Shown: positions 27,101 through 35,472, numbered from the stretch's first letter. The stretch is 44,721 bases of DNA from Nitrospirales bacterium (GCA_021604005.1 BQIV01000038.1:1-44721), one strand, 5' to 3'. Made by a program: numbers and translations. Notes: generated by a model not told the origin, from the letters alone.

Positions 27101-27666
27101 GCAATCACTTGATGGTCGAGTCCATTGGCTTGCACTTCCAGGTAATAGTGGTCTTTACCAAAAATCGATCGGTATTCATCAGCCACTCGCAGGGCCTCGT
27201 CCATCTCATTCTGTCCAATTAAATAGGGAATCTCTCCACTTAAACATCCGGATAAGGCAATAATGCCTTCGTGATGCTCAGCCAATAACTCCTTATCCAT
27301 CCGTGGTTTATAGTAGAAGCCTTCGAGATAGGCTTTGCTGGAGAGCTTCATAAGATTTTGGTACCCGGTGAGATTGGTTGCAAGGAGAATGAGGTGGTAA
27401 TAGTCGTTATGTGCCAGATGGCCATCACGCTTTTGTCGACGACTTCCCGGTGCCATATAGGCTTCACAGCCGATAATGGGCTTGACTCCATGGGTTTGGC
27501 CTTTTTGAAAGAAATCAATAGCACCAAACATATTGCCATGGTCGGTCATCGCTACTGCAGGCATGCCGAACTCACTCACCTGTTTGAACAGGGGATCGAG
27601 TTGGTTTGCGCCGTCTAGCAGGCTATATTGGGTATGGAGATGGAGATGAACAAATTGGGAGGCCAC
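24196..27666 (-). CDS. dnaE: DNA polymerase III subunit alpha
   Basis: The 1156-residue replicative polymerase. The N-terminal PHP domain starts QFVHLHLHTQYSLLDGA. The polymerase palm contains PDIDMDFCMDRRGEV near residue 396, and the fingers and thumb are complete. A beta-clamp-binding motif QTSLF is near residue 920, and a C-terminal OB-fold domain has IKLCGVVSSIKHH and DPMAYIQLEDLYGTVEI. I start it at GTG 27666, since AAGGGA lies 7 bp upstream and the protein then begins at the family-typical position. A TTG at 27684 is the alternative. It is probably co-transcribed with accA. Confidence 0.96.
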   Translation of the reverse strand: MASQFVHLHLHTQYSLLDGANQLDPLFKQVSEFGMPAVAMTDHGNMFGAIDFFQKGQTHGVKPIIGCEAYMAPGSRRQKRDGHLAHNDYYHLILLATNLTGYQNLMKLSSKAYLEGFYYKPRMDKELLAEHHEGIIALSGCLSGEIPYLIGQNEMDEALRVADEYRSIFGKDHYYLEVQANGLDHQVIANRGLVDIHKKLGIPLVGTNDCHYLQKRDARPHEIMLCLQTGKTLKDPSRMKFDTDQLYVKSTDEMVADFSELPSAVLNTCQVAELCDLKLSFGDTYLPHYPVPDGQTRESYLQKLTEDGLAARLRERPTGIASDAYELRLKAELGILTSMGYAGYFLVVWDIINFARSRGIPVGPGRGSAAGSLVAYALRITDLDPLSYNLLFERFLNPERVTMPDIDMDFCMDRRGEVINYVIEKYGEEHVCQIITFGTLGAKAAIRDVGRVMDIPYAEVDRVAKLVPTQLNITLQEALTQEPRLEELIESDARMKDLMDTAQALEGLARHASTHAAGVVISQKPLMEHVPLYKTSNDEIVTQYTMTDVEKVGLVKFDFLGLKTLTMIHRAVQLINANTPESAHLDINHISLTDAKTYALLATGKTTGIFQLESSGMRNLLVKIKPESFEDLIAILALYRPGPLESGMVDDFIARKRDPSKTTYDPPQLESILKETYGVIVYQEQVMAVANQLAGFSLGQADLLRRAMGKKKHEEMAKQKALFIEGAKQKRIPEKKAEKLFDQMAFFAGYGFNKSHSAAYALVTYQTAYLKTHYPTEFMAALLTTEMGNTDKMVGYFTECRERGLKILPPDVNQSGKDFSVVPDGIRFGLAAIKNVGGGAVESILATREDNGLFRSFYDFCCQIDLQKVNKRVIEGLIKVGAFDSMKLTRSQLMAILEKALEEANTVQRRKRHGQTSLFEAIEEDSTQDSATPLEFSLPNLSEWPQPELLKYERELTGFYITAHPLNRHAAAIKQFSTSTTATLTDVREGKDIKLCGVVSSIKHHTTKRGDPMAYIQLEDLYGTVEIIVFPELYKASAEHVVPESIIQITGTVDQMDSGTRIKATAIRPIHELLSHNIKSLTLNIDESVTQDNSLDHLHGIFLRHPGPVSVSIHFSLQSQICAKTSPLPNIGVLPNAEFMEEVEHILGKSTVTLHD

Positions 27667-27851
27667 GCAACAGTCCCTTCGCAAGGAAATTGTTTAACAA
27701 GGGTTTCAGGGGAAGTCAATGAACTTCAAATTGTATCATTTATTCCCGTTTCAATGGGAAGAAAAGATTCGTGAGTATTCGAGGTGGGGATAAAATGGGG
27801 ATAAGAACGGACACGTCCGGTTATGTGGAAAATCCAATGTAGGAGGATAGG

Positions 27852-28172
27852 ATGATCTTAACTACGACATCAGTCATCGAAGGCCGTCGCATTCGAGAGT
27901 ATTTAGGCGTGGTCACCGGGGAAGCCATCATGGGGGCGAATTTCTTTCGTGATTTTTTTGCCAATATCCGGGATATTGTTGGTGGCCGATCAGGCGCCTA
28001 TGAAAAAGAATTGGCACGTGCTCGTCACATTGCGTTTCAAGAAATTGAAGAAGATGCCAGGGACGTTGGTGCCAATGCGATCGTGGGGATTGATTTAGAT
28101 TATGAGGTGCTTGGTGAGAAGGGGAGTATGCTGATGGTCAGTGTGAGTGGGACGGCAGTCGTGGTCGAATAA
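27852..28172 (+). CDS. YbjQ-family (UPF0145) protein
   Basis: A 106-residue protein of the YbjQ/UPF0145 (DUF74) family, which forms a pentameric ring in known structures and is sometimes called heavy-metal-binding without clear function. Family landmarks are [20 protein letters not shown], the [19 protein letters not shown] segment and [24 protein letters not shown] lies 5 bp before the ATG. It is divergent from dnaE, with 185 bp between the two starts. No operon partner is close. Confidence 0.9.
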   Translation: MILTTTSVIEGRRIREYLGVVTGEAIMGANFFRDFFANIRDIVGGRSGAYEKELARARHIAFQEIEEDARDVGANAIVGIDLDYEVLGEKGSMLMVSVSGTAVVVE

Positions 28173-28507
28173 CACGAACATCCTGCGAGTGATGCAAGAT
28201 GTACCGAGCCATATAACTGTTCAATACGTGGTATGCGGTCAGGTAACCACTGCCTCAACACATTCGGATTTTTCTTGACAATTCTTCTCTTTGCGAGCAT
28301 TGCCTAGCTCTTTGTCGCCACGAGTCGACAAGCCTATCTCTTGCAATCAAGTCTCGCTTACAAAAGACCGAGAATAGAAGATTGAAACCATAGCAGCAAA
28401 ATCCTAACGGAATTTTCTTGATCGTGGCGGAACCAGCTAGAAATGAATGTCCGTTTTGCATGGATGAGAAAACGTGTTCATTCTTACGTGCTGAGTAAAG
28501 GGGACGT
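28173..28507. other. Intergenic region, nothing recognised
   Basis: A 335-bp gap between ybjQ and the LuxR-type gene. A TTGACA at about 28274 could be a -35 element, but no convincing -10 follows at normal spacing. No gene or structured RNA was seen. Confidence 0.4.
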
Positions 28508-29152
28508 GTGGCTGTTACGCAGAAAAATCTCTCTCACGTGAATTCACATGAAGATGGACATGCACGTCCATTGATGTCGTATTTGGAAACCATTGCAGAT
28601 CGTCGGTCTGTCCCGGGCGTTCTTTCCTTTTCCGCAACGGGAGAGGTGTTGTATATGAACGCCGAAGCGGAAACGGTGAGTCGTCAAATTCTTGGAAGCC
28701 GTGCGGGCGACAAGACACCTGATCACTTGCCATTGGAAGTTTTGGATTTGTGCACAGAACTTCAGAAATCCTTGCAAGAACAATTGAATCTCGAAGACTA
28801 TGAACATCTTGAAATTCGACGCGTGACTGGGAATGCAGAGCTGCCAATTCTCCTACGTGGGTTTTTGTTGCCAGATCCTCATCGCGGACACGATACCCGG
28901 ATCTTGATTCTCATGGAAAAAATTGGTCGGGAGAGTCGCGTGATTCCAGTTCAAGCCACGGAACGATTCCATTTGACGGAACGAGAGCAGGAAATTGTGC
29001 AGCATATCGCTGATGGCCGGACGAATAAGGATATTGCCAATGCGCTCTCGATTAGTGAGCATACGGTGAAAGAACACGTTAGACATCTTCTCAAAAAAAC
29101 CAAGTCTTCTACCCGAACAGCTATACTTGCGCAAATCTATCAGGATCCCTAA
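28508..29152 (+). CDS. LuxR-type transcriptional regulator
   Basis: A 214-residue protein. The N-terminal ~130 residues resemble a PAS-like sensor (VPGVLSFSATGEVLYMNAEAE near residue 36). The C-terminus is a LuxR/GerE helix-turn-helix: LTEREQEIVQHIADGRTNKD, then ANALSISEHTVKEHVRHLLK (about residues 160-200). There is no phosphoacceptor receiver domain, so it is not a standard response regulator. It starts at GTG with AAAGGGG close upstream. The ECF sigma and anti-sigma genes follow on the same strand after 190 bp. Signal and targets are unknown. Confidence 0.85.
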   Translation: MAVTQKNLSHVNSHEDGHARPLMSYLETIADRRSVPGVLSFSATGEVLYMNAEAETVSRQILGSRAGDKTPDHLPLEVLDLCTELQKSLQEQLNLEDYEHLEIRRVTGNAELPILLRGFLLPDPHRGHDTRILILMEKIGRESRVIPVQATERFHLTEREQEIVQHIADGRTNKDIANALSISEHTVKEHVRHLLKKTKSSTRTAILAQIYQDP

Positions 29153-29343
29153 CCGATAAAGGTTCTGTCTCTTCTCCTGAGAACAGTAGCCAGAGAGAAT
29201 CAATGCACAACTTCCATCTTGATTCTCCTGAGCAAAGGCGTAGATAATCCTCATTCGATCTCCAGCCTGATTCCTGGCCATACTTTTCGTGAGATCGTTA
29301 AAAAATAATGGTTCTCCTACGACTTGTTTACATAGCGTTCGCA

Positions 29344-30006
29344 ATGCCGAATGCATTTGAAAATCTTGATGAATCGCAAGTGCTGGAGTTATTGCGAAAC
29401 GGAGATGAGGCGACGTTTGCACAAGTTGTTGATCAGTATTCAGGGTCATTGCTCCGGTTGGCGATGGCCTATGTCCCCAGTCGAGCGGTGGCTGAAGAGG
29501 TGGTGCAAGAAACATGGCTCGGCGTCTTCGAAGGGTTGGCGAGATTTGAAGGACGTTCGTCCTTTAAAACCTGGTTGTTTACGATCTTAACGAATCGGGC
29601 GAAAACCAGAGGGCAACGCGAAAGCCGGTATGTCGGTTTGGCCGAGAAGACCGGGATGGACGATGATGATGCAGGGACAGGGGTTGACCTTGATTTATTT
29701 ATTCAAGCCGGCACAAGGGCAGGACATTGGATTGAGCCTCCTCATGCCTGGGATCATGGCACGCCTGAACGATTCGCGTTATCGAAGGAAATAGGGGAGC
29801 AGATTGAACGGGCGATTGCAGCGCTTCCGCACACTCAACGACAAGTGATTACGCTGCGAGATCTTGAGGGGGTGAGTTCCGAAGAGGTGTGTAACATTAT
29901 GGGCGTGACCGAGACTAATCAACGAGTCTTGTTACATCGGGCACGTACCCGGGTTCGCAAAACACTTGCCTCATTTGCCAAAGAGGATTCCGAGTCTCTT
30001 CAATGA
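29344..30006 (+). CDS. ECF-type RNA polymerase sigma factor
   Basis: A 220-residue sigma-70 family factor. Region 2 runs from ATFAQVVDQYSGSLLRLAMA through EEVVQETWLGVFEGLARFEG and SSFKTWLFTILTNRA. Region 4 is ALPHTQRQVITLRDLEGVSS and NQRVLLHRARTRVRKTL. The linker between them is long and acidic at first (DDDD), about 55 residues, longer than in most ECF factors. I prefer ATG 29344, which gives a normal cytosolic N-terminus. The frame allows 29308, adding 12 hydrophobic residues. Neither start has a clear ribosome-binding site. It overlaps the anti-sigma gene by 4 bp. Confidence 0.9.
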   Translation: MPNAFENLDESQVLELLRNGDEATFAQVVDQYSGSLLRLAMAYVPSRAVAEEVVQETWLGVFEGLARFEGRSSFKTWLFTILTNRAKTRGQRESRYVGLAEKTGMDDDDAGTGVDLDLFIQAGTRAGHWIEPPHAWDHGTPERFALSKEIGEQIERAIAALPHTQRQVITLRDLEGVSSEEVCNIMGVTETNQRVLLHRARTRVRKTLASFAKEDSESLQ

Positions 30007-30287
30007 ACTATAACTTGAAACAACAAGCCATGACGTACATGGCCGGCAACCTAACATGTCAAGAAGTGGCCAGTATTATCACCGAATATCTCGAAGACGC
30101 CATGCCGTTTTCGACGCGACTTCGGTTTCACCTGCACTTAGGTTTATGCTTTTCATGCAGAAATTACTTAAAGCAAATGAAGTATACGATTCAAACGCTG
30201 GGGAAACTTCCCACGGAACCTATCGCACCGGAAATTCGTGAAGAACTCCTTCGTCGGTTTCGTCATTGGAAAAAGGATAACCCCTGA
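30003..30287 (+). CDS. Zinc-finger anti-sigma factor
   Basis: A 94-residue zf-HC2-type protein with the zinc motif H-x3-C-x2-C (HLHLGLCFSCRNY, near residue 44) in the order seen in ZAS anti-sigma factors. It has no membrane segment, so it is a soluble regulator. The start ATG overlaps the sigma factor stop (ATGA), the usual sign that it binds and restrains that sigma factor. Zinc or thiol oxidation could be the release signal, which would suit the redox proteins nearby, but this is inference. Confidence 0.87.
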   Translation: MNYNLKQQAMTYMAGNLTCQEVASIITEYLEDAMPFSTRLRFHLHLGLCFSCRNYLKQMKYTIQTLGKLPTEPIAPEIREELLRRFRHWKKDNP

Positions 30288-30405
30288 TCTCTCTTGATCT
30301 TCGTGTGACGGGCGTGGATTATTCTCTGTATGCCAATCTTTGAGAATCACGAAGATTTCCATCAATAGTCGTCTGTATATCGTCTTCTAGCAAGGAGTGC
30401 TTGTC

Positions 30406-30984
30406 ATGGCGCTAAAAAACTCAACGATGTTGCCGCTTGGGACTGTGATACCTTCGTTTTCGTTACCAGATGTCATATCGGGAGAGATGATTTCACCTGA
30501 AACGTTTGACCTGTCTCACGGAATTTTAGTGATGTTTATCTGTAAACACTGTCCCTATGTCGTGCATGTCAAAGACGAATTAGCTCGCCTTGGAAAGGAT
30601 TATCGGCAATCCGGGCTTGGCATGGTGGCGATTAGTAGTAACGATGCCAGTTCGTATTCCGATGATTCACCGGATTCATTGAAGCGTATGGCTGAACAAG
30701 TAGGGTTTGTGTTTCCACTGTGTTACGACGAAAGCCAGGAAACGGCGAAAGCCTTTACCGCGGCCTGCACTCCGGATTTTTTCCTTTTTGACCAGAAGCA
30801 ACAGCTTGTGTATCGAGGGCAACTCGATGACAGCCGTCCGGGCAATGGAACGCCCGTGACGGGAAAAGACCTACGTGACGCTATCGACGCGGCCTTGAGC
30901 GGGAAAGATGTCCCCCACATGCAACGGCCGAGTGCAGGTTGTAATATTAAGTGGAAATCTGGAAATGAACCTGATTATGCGTAG
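30406..30984 (+). CDS. Thioredoxin-like (AhpC/TSA-type) protein
   Basis: A 192-residue cytosolic thioredoxin-fold protein. It has FSLPDVISGE near residue 19, the Cys pair CKHCPYVVHVKDELARLG near residue 47, a VAISSNDASSYSDDSPDSL stretch, and TPDFFLFDQKQQLVYRGQLD near residue 123. These match the peroxiredoxin/thioredoxin-family proteins often annotated simply as thioredoxin family. The ATG at 30406 has AAGGAG 8 bp upstream, which decides against the GTG at 30397. It may be a peroxiredoxin or a thiol reductase. It lies 118 bp after the anti-sigma gene. Confidence 0.86.
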   Translation: MALKNSTMLPLGTVIPSFSLPDVISGEMISPETFDLSHGILVMFICKHCPYVVHVKDELARLGKDYRQSGLGMVAISSNDASSYSDDSPDSLKRMAEQVGFVFPLCYDESQETAKAFTAACTPDFFLFDQKQQLVYRGQLDDSRPGNGTPVTGKDLRDAIDAALSGKDVPHMQRPSAGCNIKWKSGNEPDYA

Positions 30985-30990
30985 TCAGGA

Positions 30991-31074
30991 CGTGAAGCGA
31001 AAAGGGTGAAGCAATGGATAGGGATGAAGGATGGTCTTTGCGTCTTTCTTCACACTTCTCGTCTCACGTTCACG
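30991..31074. terminator. Imperfect palindrome between convergent genes
   Basis: CGTGAAGCG...GGTGAAGC (30991-31012) pairs imperfectly with CTTCACAC...GTTCACG (31048-31074). The right arm covers the DUF3047 stop codon. It resembles the palindrome between the cupin and nirK genes in composition and placement and may serve as a two-way terminator. Confidence 0.4.
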
Positions 31075-31933
31075 GTTTCTTTTTAAAGACAATATCTCCA
31101 AAGTACGCAATAGCTGCTTCTTTGGTATTGTCGGTATCCGTCATAATCGCTACACCGGAAATCATCGGCGGTTCTTCGCCGAATGCTCGTAGATAATCTT
31201 CATAGACATTGCGTTCTTCCGTGACCCATTGGCCGAGTTTTTTTGTCCCGCTTTGTGTCACGAACATTCGTACCCGGTCGGTATAGGGATTTGGGACCAT
31301 GGTCCCAATTGGGCTTTTGCTTTCCCAAATGTAGTTAATCGCGCCGAGGGGAGGGTATTGTCCGTAGAGTAATTTTGCCGTCTCATATTTTGCTTGTTCA
31401 AAAAACCCAACCTTCTGGCTATCGTAGGCAAAGGTAATGTAAATTCTTGCCGGATAGTCATCGCCTTCCTTTCGTGTCACGTCTCCATTTTTGAAGACAT
31501 TCTCCACTTTCCATCGCCAGGTTATAATCGGATACGTTTTCGGATCGATCGTAATGGCCCGTGTGAGTCCTGACGAGCTTTCCACACTTGTGGCTTTGAC
31601 GACAACCTGATCCTTGTCTTTGATTAATTCATAGCGCGTATGTTCTTTGATTTTTTCAAACGTCAGTGGCTGCCATTCTTTAGGAAAGGTCTCTCCTACC
31701 TGACTCCGTGAAAAGGCTCCAACCTCAAGGGTTTCGGGAGAAGATGTTTGTGCAAGGCTGAAGGGTGGCAGCATGCCAAGTATGAGCCAAAGACCTATGG
31801 TGAGGCAGATGGTGGGCTGTCGAGAAGTCGGGATGACCCGCAGGGCGGTCAGTCTGAGTCTGTCCGCATGTTCTGAGTGATGGTTGTTATCGTGTCCAGG
31901 CAAAGAGTCTTTGAAGGAATCGTTTTTTTCCAT
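31070..31933 (-). CDS. DUF3047-domain exported protein
   Basis: A roughly 287-residue protein with a DUF3047-like body. The hydrophobic signal segment ICLTIGLWLILGMLPPFSLA precedes a beta-rich domain with ITWRWKVENVFKNGD, PARIYITFAYDS, AINYIWESKSPIGTM and ISGVAIMTDTDNTKEAAIAYFGD, all typical of this uncharacterised periplasmic family. The start is uncertain: ATG 31933 is listed, ATG 31960 is possible, and both leave a long n-region that overlaps the preceding reductase gene by 47-74 bp. No ribosome-binding site is clear. Function unknown. Confidence 0.75.
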   Translation of the reverse strand: MEKNDSFKDSLPGHDNNHHSEHADRLRLTALRVIPTSRQPTICLTIGLWLILGMLPPFSLAQTSSPETLEVGAFSRSQVGETFPKEWQPLTFEKIKEHTRYELIKDKDQVVVKATSVESSSGLTRAITIDPKTYPIITWRWKVENVFKNGDVTRKEGDDYPARIYITFAYDSQKVGFFEQAKYETAKLLYGQYPPLGAINYIWESKSPIGTMVPNPYTDRVRMFVTQSGTKKLGQWVTEERNVYEDYLRAFGEEPPMISGVAIMTDTDNTKEAAIAYFGDIVFKKKP

Positions 31934-33440
31934 CGGTAAAGGTCGTTTTTCTCCAGGCATTGGCGACTTTTTTCATGACTTCTGCCTGGGTAGGGTAAGG
32001 GTGAATAGTGCCGGTGATTGTGCTGAGTCCGACCTTGGCATTCATGGCTAAGGTAAATTCACTGATCATATCTCCCGCATGTGAAGCAACAATGGTTGCG
32101 CCTAAGATTGTATCAGTTCCTTTTTTCACATGCACTCTTGCAAACCCTTCGTCTTCTCCATCCAGAATGGCCCGGTCTACTTCGTTGAGAGGAAATGTAA
32201 ATGTGTCGATAGCAATGTTCTTGGCTTTTGCGTCTGATTCGTAGAGGCCGACGTGCGCAATTTCCGGTTCGGTAAATGTACACCATGGAATGATGAGTGA
32301 GTCGGTACTGGCATACCCAAGTCCGAGAGGGTGGGGGAATAGCGCATTTTGAATGACGATTTGTGCCATCGCGTCAGCGGTGTGGGTAAATTTAAAGGGA
32401 GAGCAAATATCGCCTGCTGCATAAATTTTTGGATTGGTGGTTTGCAGCTTGTCGTTCACTGTTACACCGGAGCGTGTATGGTATTCGACATTGACGGTCT
32501 CCAGTCCCAAGCCTTCCACGTTTGGGGCACGTCCGATTCCAATCAATATTTCGTCGACAGCTAACTCCTTGGTATGCCCGTCCACTTCGTAGTGAATGAT
32601 TTTTTCAGAATGATGTTGAGAAATGTGGGTGATGTTGGCTTGGCAGGTAAATTGAACGCCGTCCTGAACCATGGCCTGTTTCACGACCTCTGCCGCTTCG
32701 GGATCTTCCCGCGGGAGTATCCGGCACTCTTGTTCGAAGACCAACACTTGGCTGCCAAACCTTGCAAACGCCTGAGCCAATTCACATCCGATAGGGCCTG
32801 CTCCGATCACCGCCAATCTGGTGGGGAGTGTGGTCAGATTAAAGATACTTTCATTTGTTAAAAATCCTGCTTCTTCAAGACCTGGTATTGGTAGGGCAAT
32901 GGCTCGTGCTCCAGTACAGATGACCGCTTTCGCGTAGTGTAAGGTCTTTTCCCCAACGGTGATTGTGCCATCTCTTGAGAAACGTCCTTCTCCGATATAA
33001 ACATCAACTCCAAGCTTTTTGTATCGATGAGCTGAATCGACATGGCTGATTCGAGCGCGAAGCTTTCTCATGCGAGCCATGGCCGCGCTGAAGTCACCGT
33101 TGACGTTGCCGGAAACATTCAATCCAAATTCCTCGGCATGTTTGAGCTCCGCCCAGGTGCGAGACGCACGAATGAGGCCTTTTGATGGGACACAGCCTAC
33201 ATTCAGACAATCTCCTCCCATGAGGTGTCGTTCAATCAAGGCCACTTTCGCGCCGAGCGCTGTTGCGACCGCGGCCGTAATCAGTCCCGCTGTTCCGGCA
33301 CCAATAATGACTAGATTATATGTTCCATGTGGTTCGGGGTTCGTCCATTGAGGCGGATGCACATTGTTGACTAATTCTTGATTGAATTCATCCATGGGAT
33401 GGATCTCAACGGCATGATTGGTTGTCGATGTGTGAATCAT
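31887..33440 (-). CDS. Mercuric reductase-like class I flavoprotein disulfide reductase
   Basis: A 517-residue FAD/NAD(P)H oxidoreductase. It has an FAD-binding GAGTAGLITAAVA near residue 33, the redox-active Cys pair in GGDCLNVGCVPSKGLIRA near residue 60, an NAD(P)-binding GAGPIGCELAQAFA, a second FAD segment IYAAGDICSPFKFTHTADA, and the C-terminal active-site IHPYPTQAEVMKK. The terminal vicinal Cys pair and NmerA domain of true mercuric reductase are missing, so mercury reduction is unlikely. GAGG lies 6 bp before the ATG. A TVP38 membrane protein gene lies directly upstream, an arrangement and fusion known in other bacteria. Confidence 0.88.
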   Translation of the reverse strand: MIHTSTTNHAVEIHPMDEFNQELVNNVHPPQWTNPEPHGTYNLVIIGAGTAGLITAAVATALGAKVALIERHLMGGDCLNVGCVPSKGLIRASRTWAELKHAEEFGLNVSGNVNGDFSAAMARMRKLRARISHVDSAHRYKKLGVDVYIGEGRFSRDGTITVGEKTLHYAKAVICTGARAIALPIPGLEEAGFLTNESIFNLTTLPTRLAVIGAGPIGCELAQAFARFGSQVLVFEQECRILPREDPEAAEVVKQAMVQDGVQFTCQANITHISQHHSEKIIHYEVDGHTKELAVDEILIGIGRAPNVEGLGLETVNVEYHTRSGVTVNDKLQTTNPKIYAAGDICSPFKFTHTADAMAQIVIQNALFPHPLGLGYASTDSLIIPWCTFTEPEIAHVGLYESDAKAKNIAIDTFTFPLNEVDRAILDGEDEGFARVHVKKGTDTILGATIVASHAGDMISEFTLAMNAKVGLSTITGTIHPYPTQAEVMKKVANAWRKTTFTDGKKRFLQRLFAWTR

Positions 33441-33519
33441 CGTGTCCTCAAATTAAGAGAGTGGAAAAAATATGCGGGTCGTTATGTTGTGTAGTTGAAT
33501 GTTTCGCACAGTGATTCCT

Positions 33520-34272
33520 CTATGCCCCCGGGCGACTCTTTCCGGTTACCTTTCGGTACACAATGGGCATGATGGCCAGGAGTCCGAGAAAGGTAAAAGC
33601 CAGTAACACCGGCGGCGATGCAATTTCAGATAATGAGTTAATTGTCCCGAGTTGCCGCCCGGCAAAGGCAAAGACGAAGCTGCCGGGAATAATGCCTAAG
33701 GCCGTTGCAACCACATAGGTGCCGAGATTAACCCGAGTAAGCCCTGAAACTAAGTTGACTAAAAAAAATGGAAAAGCCGGGATGAGCCGGAGTGTCATGA
33801 GATAACTAAAGGCGTTTTTGGCAAACCCAGCTTGAATAGGACCAAGCCGGTCTCCAAATTTGCTTTCAACCCAATCTCGCAGGAGATAGCGAGCAGCCAG
33901 AAACGCGAGCGTAGCGCCAGTTGTCGCTCCAAGATTCACGAAGAGCGTCCCCCAAATGCTTCCAAAGAGAAACCCTCCCGCGAGTGTTAGAATCGCGCCT
34001 CCGGGAAGGGAAAAGGCTGTTTGAACAATATAGACAAGAATGAAAATTGATACGGCAAGACTCAAGTTCTTTTCCGTATAGGCAAGAAGATTATCGCGAT
34101 TGGCTTTGAGTGATTCTAAAGAGAGGTATGTTCCCAAGTCGAAGAAGAAAAAGGCTCCAATGCCGGTCATCAATATGAGTGCGATGACAATTTTCCCCAG
34201 AGAACTCGAAGAACTCGTTTCATCCGTTTCTGTGGCATTATGCATGGTCAGCTCCACATGGTGAGTCCTCAT
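33520..34272 (-). CDS. TVP38/TMEM64-family membrane protein
   Basis: A 250-residue inner-membrane protein (DedA/VTT superfamily, SNARE-associated Golgi domain). It has five to six hydrophobic segments, a conserved re-entrant region SLPGGAILTLAGGFLFGSIW, the TGATLAFLAARYLLR segment, and the family motif MTLRLIPAFPFFLVNLVSG. Proteins of this superfamily are implicated in lipid scrambling or transport. Three ATGs are possible. I chose 34272 (AAAGGGAG 6 bp upstream), though 34245 also has a GGAG at good spacing. It is 79 bp upstream of the flavoprotein reductase, on the same strand, so both are probably one unit. Confidence 0.86.
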   Translation of the reverse strand: MRTHHVELTMHNATETDETSSSSSLGKIVIALILMTGIGAFFFFDLGTYLSLESLKANRDNLLAYTEKNLSLAVSIFILVYIVQTAFSLPGGAILTLAGGFLFGSIWGTLFVNLGATTGATLAFLAARYLLRDWVESKFGDRLGPIQAGFAKNAFSYLMTLRLIPAFPFFLVNLVSGLTRVNLGTYVVATALGIIPGSFVFAFAGRQLGTINSLSEIASPPVLLAFTFLGLLAIMPIVYRKVTGKSRPGA

Positions 34273-34522
34273 TGAATGCTCCCTTTCCATTATTGTGTCT
34301 TCGTGTCATGCTGATTGAAGATTCTGTGCCGTGATGCGCCTGGCTGAAAAGGAGTCTCGTGAAGTTGAAAGTTGTTACAACTGCGTTGAAGGTTTTGTGC
34401 CTCAGATCATGATCAAAGAGAATTGAGATTTATACTCTTGTTAGGTTCTACAACAGGCAAGAACTGAATAGAGCAATTTATGTATCGCGGCCGGAAATGA
34501 TTCATCAGGAAATAAAAAGCGA
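34273..34522. promoter_or_regulatory. Divergent promoter region of the two TVP38 genes
   Basis: About 250 bp separate the two divergent TVP38 genes. A short inverted repeat AGTTGT-T-ACAACT (34370-34382) and a Crp/Fnr-like partial site CAGATCATGATCAA (34403-34416, right half perfect and left half weak) lie here, with a TATACT -10-like hexamer at 34431. These are candidate control elements only. Confidence 0.3.
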
Positions 34523-35323
34523 ATGACTGACTTCAAGCAAACGAAAGTACATGTCGGTTTCAAACAATGGCTAAGTTTGTTCGGTTTCGTGATTATCTTA
34601 GCCTGTGCGTACTGGGCCTTCAACAATTCTGAGTTCACAGACTTTGTACAGCCTAACAGACTCGTCGAGTTTATTCAGTCGTTTGGCGTGATAGCTCCCG
34701 TTGTGTTTGTTGGCATCATGGCACTTGCCGTGGTGGTCAGTCCGATTCCCAGCATTCCTTTAGATCTCGCAGCGGGCGTGGCGTTTGGACCATGGCTTGG
34801 GACGCTGTATGCCGTCATTGGTGCAGAGATTGGTGCCATTGTGAGTTTTCTTATTGGGAGATTGCTCGGACGAGACGTTATCGCTCGCATTCTCAAAAAC
34901 GACGTGGTGTTTTGTGAGAAATGTTCTGATCATCATCTGTTTGGGTTTATCGTAATATCCCGTCTACTTCCAGTTTTTTCATTTGATCTTGTCAGTTATG
35001 GAGCGGGATTGACCACGATGAGCCTGAAAGCTTTCGCAGTTGCCACGTTTCTTGGAATGGTGCCACCCACCTTTGCCCTCGTCTATTTTGGCAGTAGTAC
35101 GCTCGCAGTCGATTGGATTGTGATGCTCTTGGGAGTCATCTTGGTAGGGTTTTTTATCATCCTGCCAAAATTGATTATGCGACATCAGTCGGCATGGTGG
35201 GTTCGGATGATTCAGGGGAAGAAACCGGAAGTAGAAGGGGAACACGTATCTACCCTGGCACCAATGTTGTCATCCGAGTCATCATCCCAGTGTTCGTGGT
35301 GTGGGACGAAGGAGCAAGTTTGA
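34523..35323 (+). CDS. TVP38/TMEM64-family membrane protein (second copy)
   Basis: A 266-residue TVP38/DedA-superfamily membrane protein with several transmembrane segments. It has a re-entrant motif SPIPSIPLDLAAGVAFGPWL, IGAEIGAIVSFLIGRLLGRD, and the family arginine motif VISRLLPVFSFDLVSYGAG. A hydrophilic C-terminal tail carries three Cys (SSQCSWCGTKEQ gives C-x2-C) not present in its paralogue, which may bind metal or a thiol partner. It diverges from the other TVP38 gene. Function is likely membrane lipid handling or solute passage, not established. Confidence 0.85.
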   Translation: MTDFKQTKVHVGFKQWLSLFGFVIILACAYWAFNNSEFTDFVQPNRLVEFIQSFGVIAPVVFVGIMALAVVVSPIPSIPLDLAAGVAFGPWLGTLYAVIGAEIGAIVSFLIGRLLGRDVIARILKNDVVFCEKCSDHHLFGFIVISRLLPVFSFDLVSYGAGLTTMSLKAFAVATFLGMVPPTFALVYFGSSTLAVDWIVMLLGVILVGFFIILPKLIMRHQSAWWVRMIQGKKPEVEGEHVSTLAPMLSSESSSQCSWCGTKEQV

Positions 35324-35472
35324 TGAAATGGAGGGGGAAGAAATAGTTATTGAAATATTACAGGGAGAAAGTCTCTCGCAAATACTCATCAATTTTTGGC
35401 ATAATCCATCAGTTGCTTACGTTCAAATCTCCTTAACTAAGTTACGACATCGCGACGAGAGGTATATCTGTA

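Noticed and set aside
31887-33440. Calling this gene merA with mercury resistance.
   Set aside because: The C-terminal vicinal cysteines and the NmerA domain are absent, and no merR, merT or merP genes are near.
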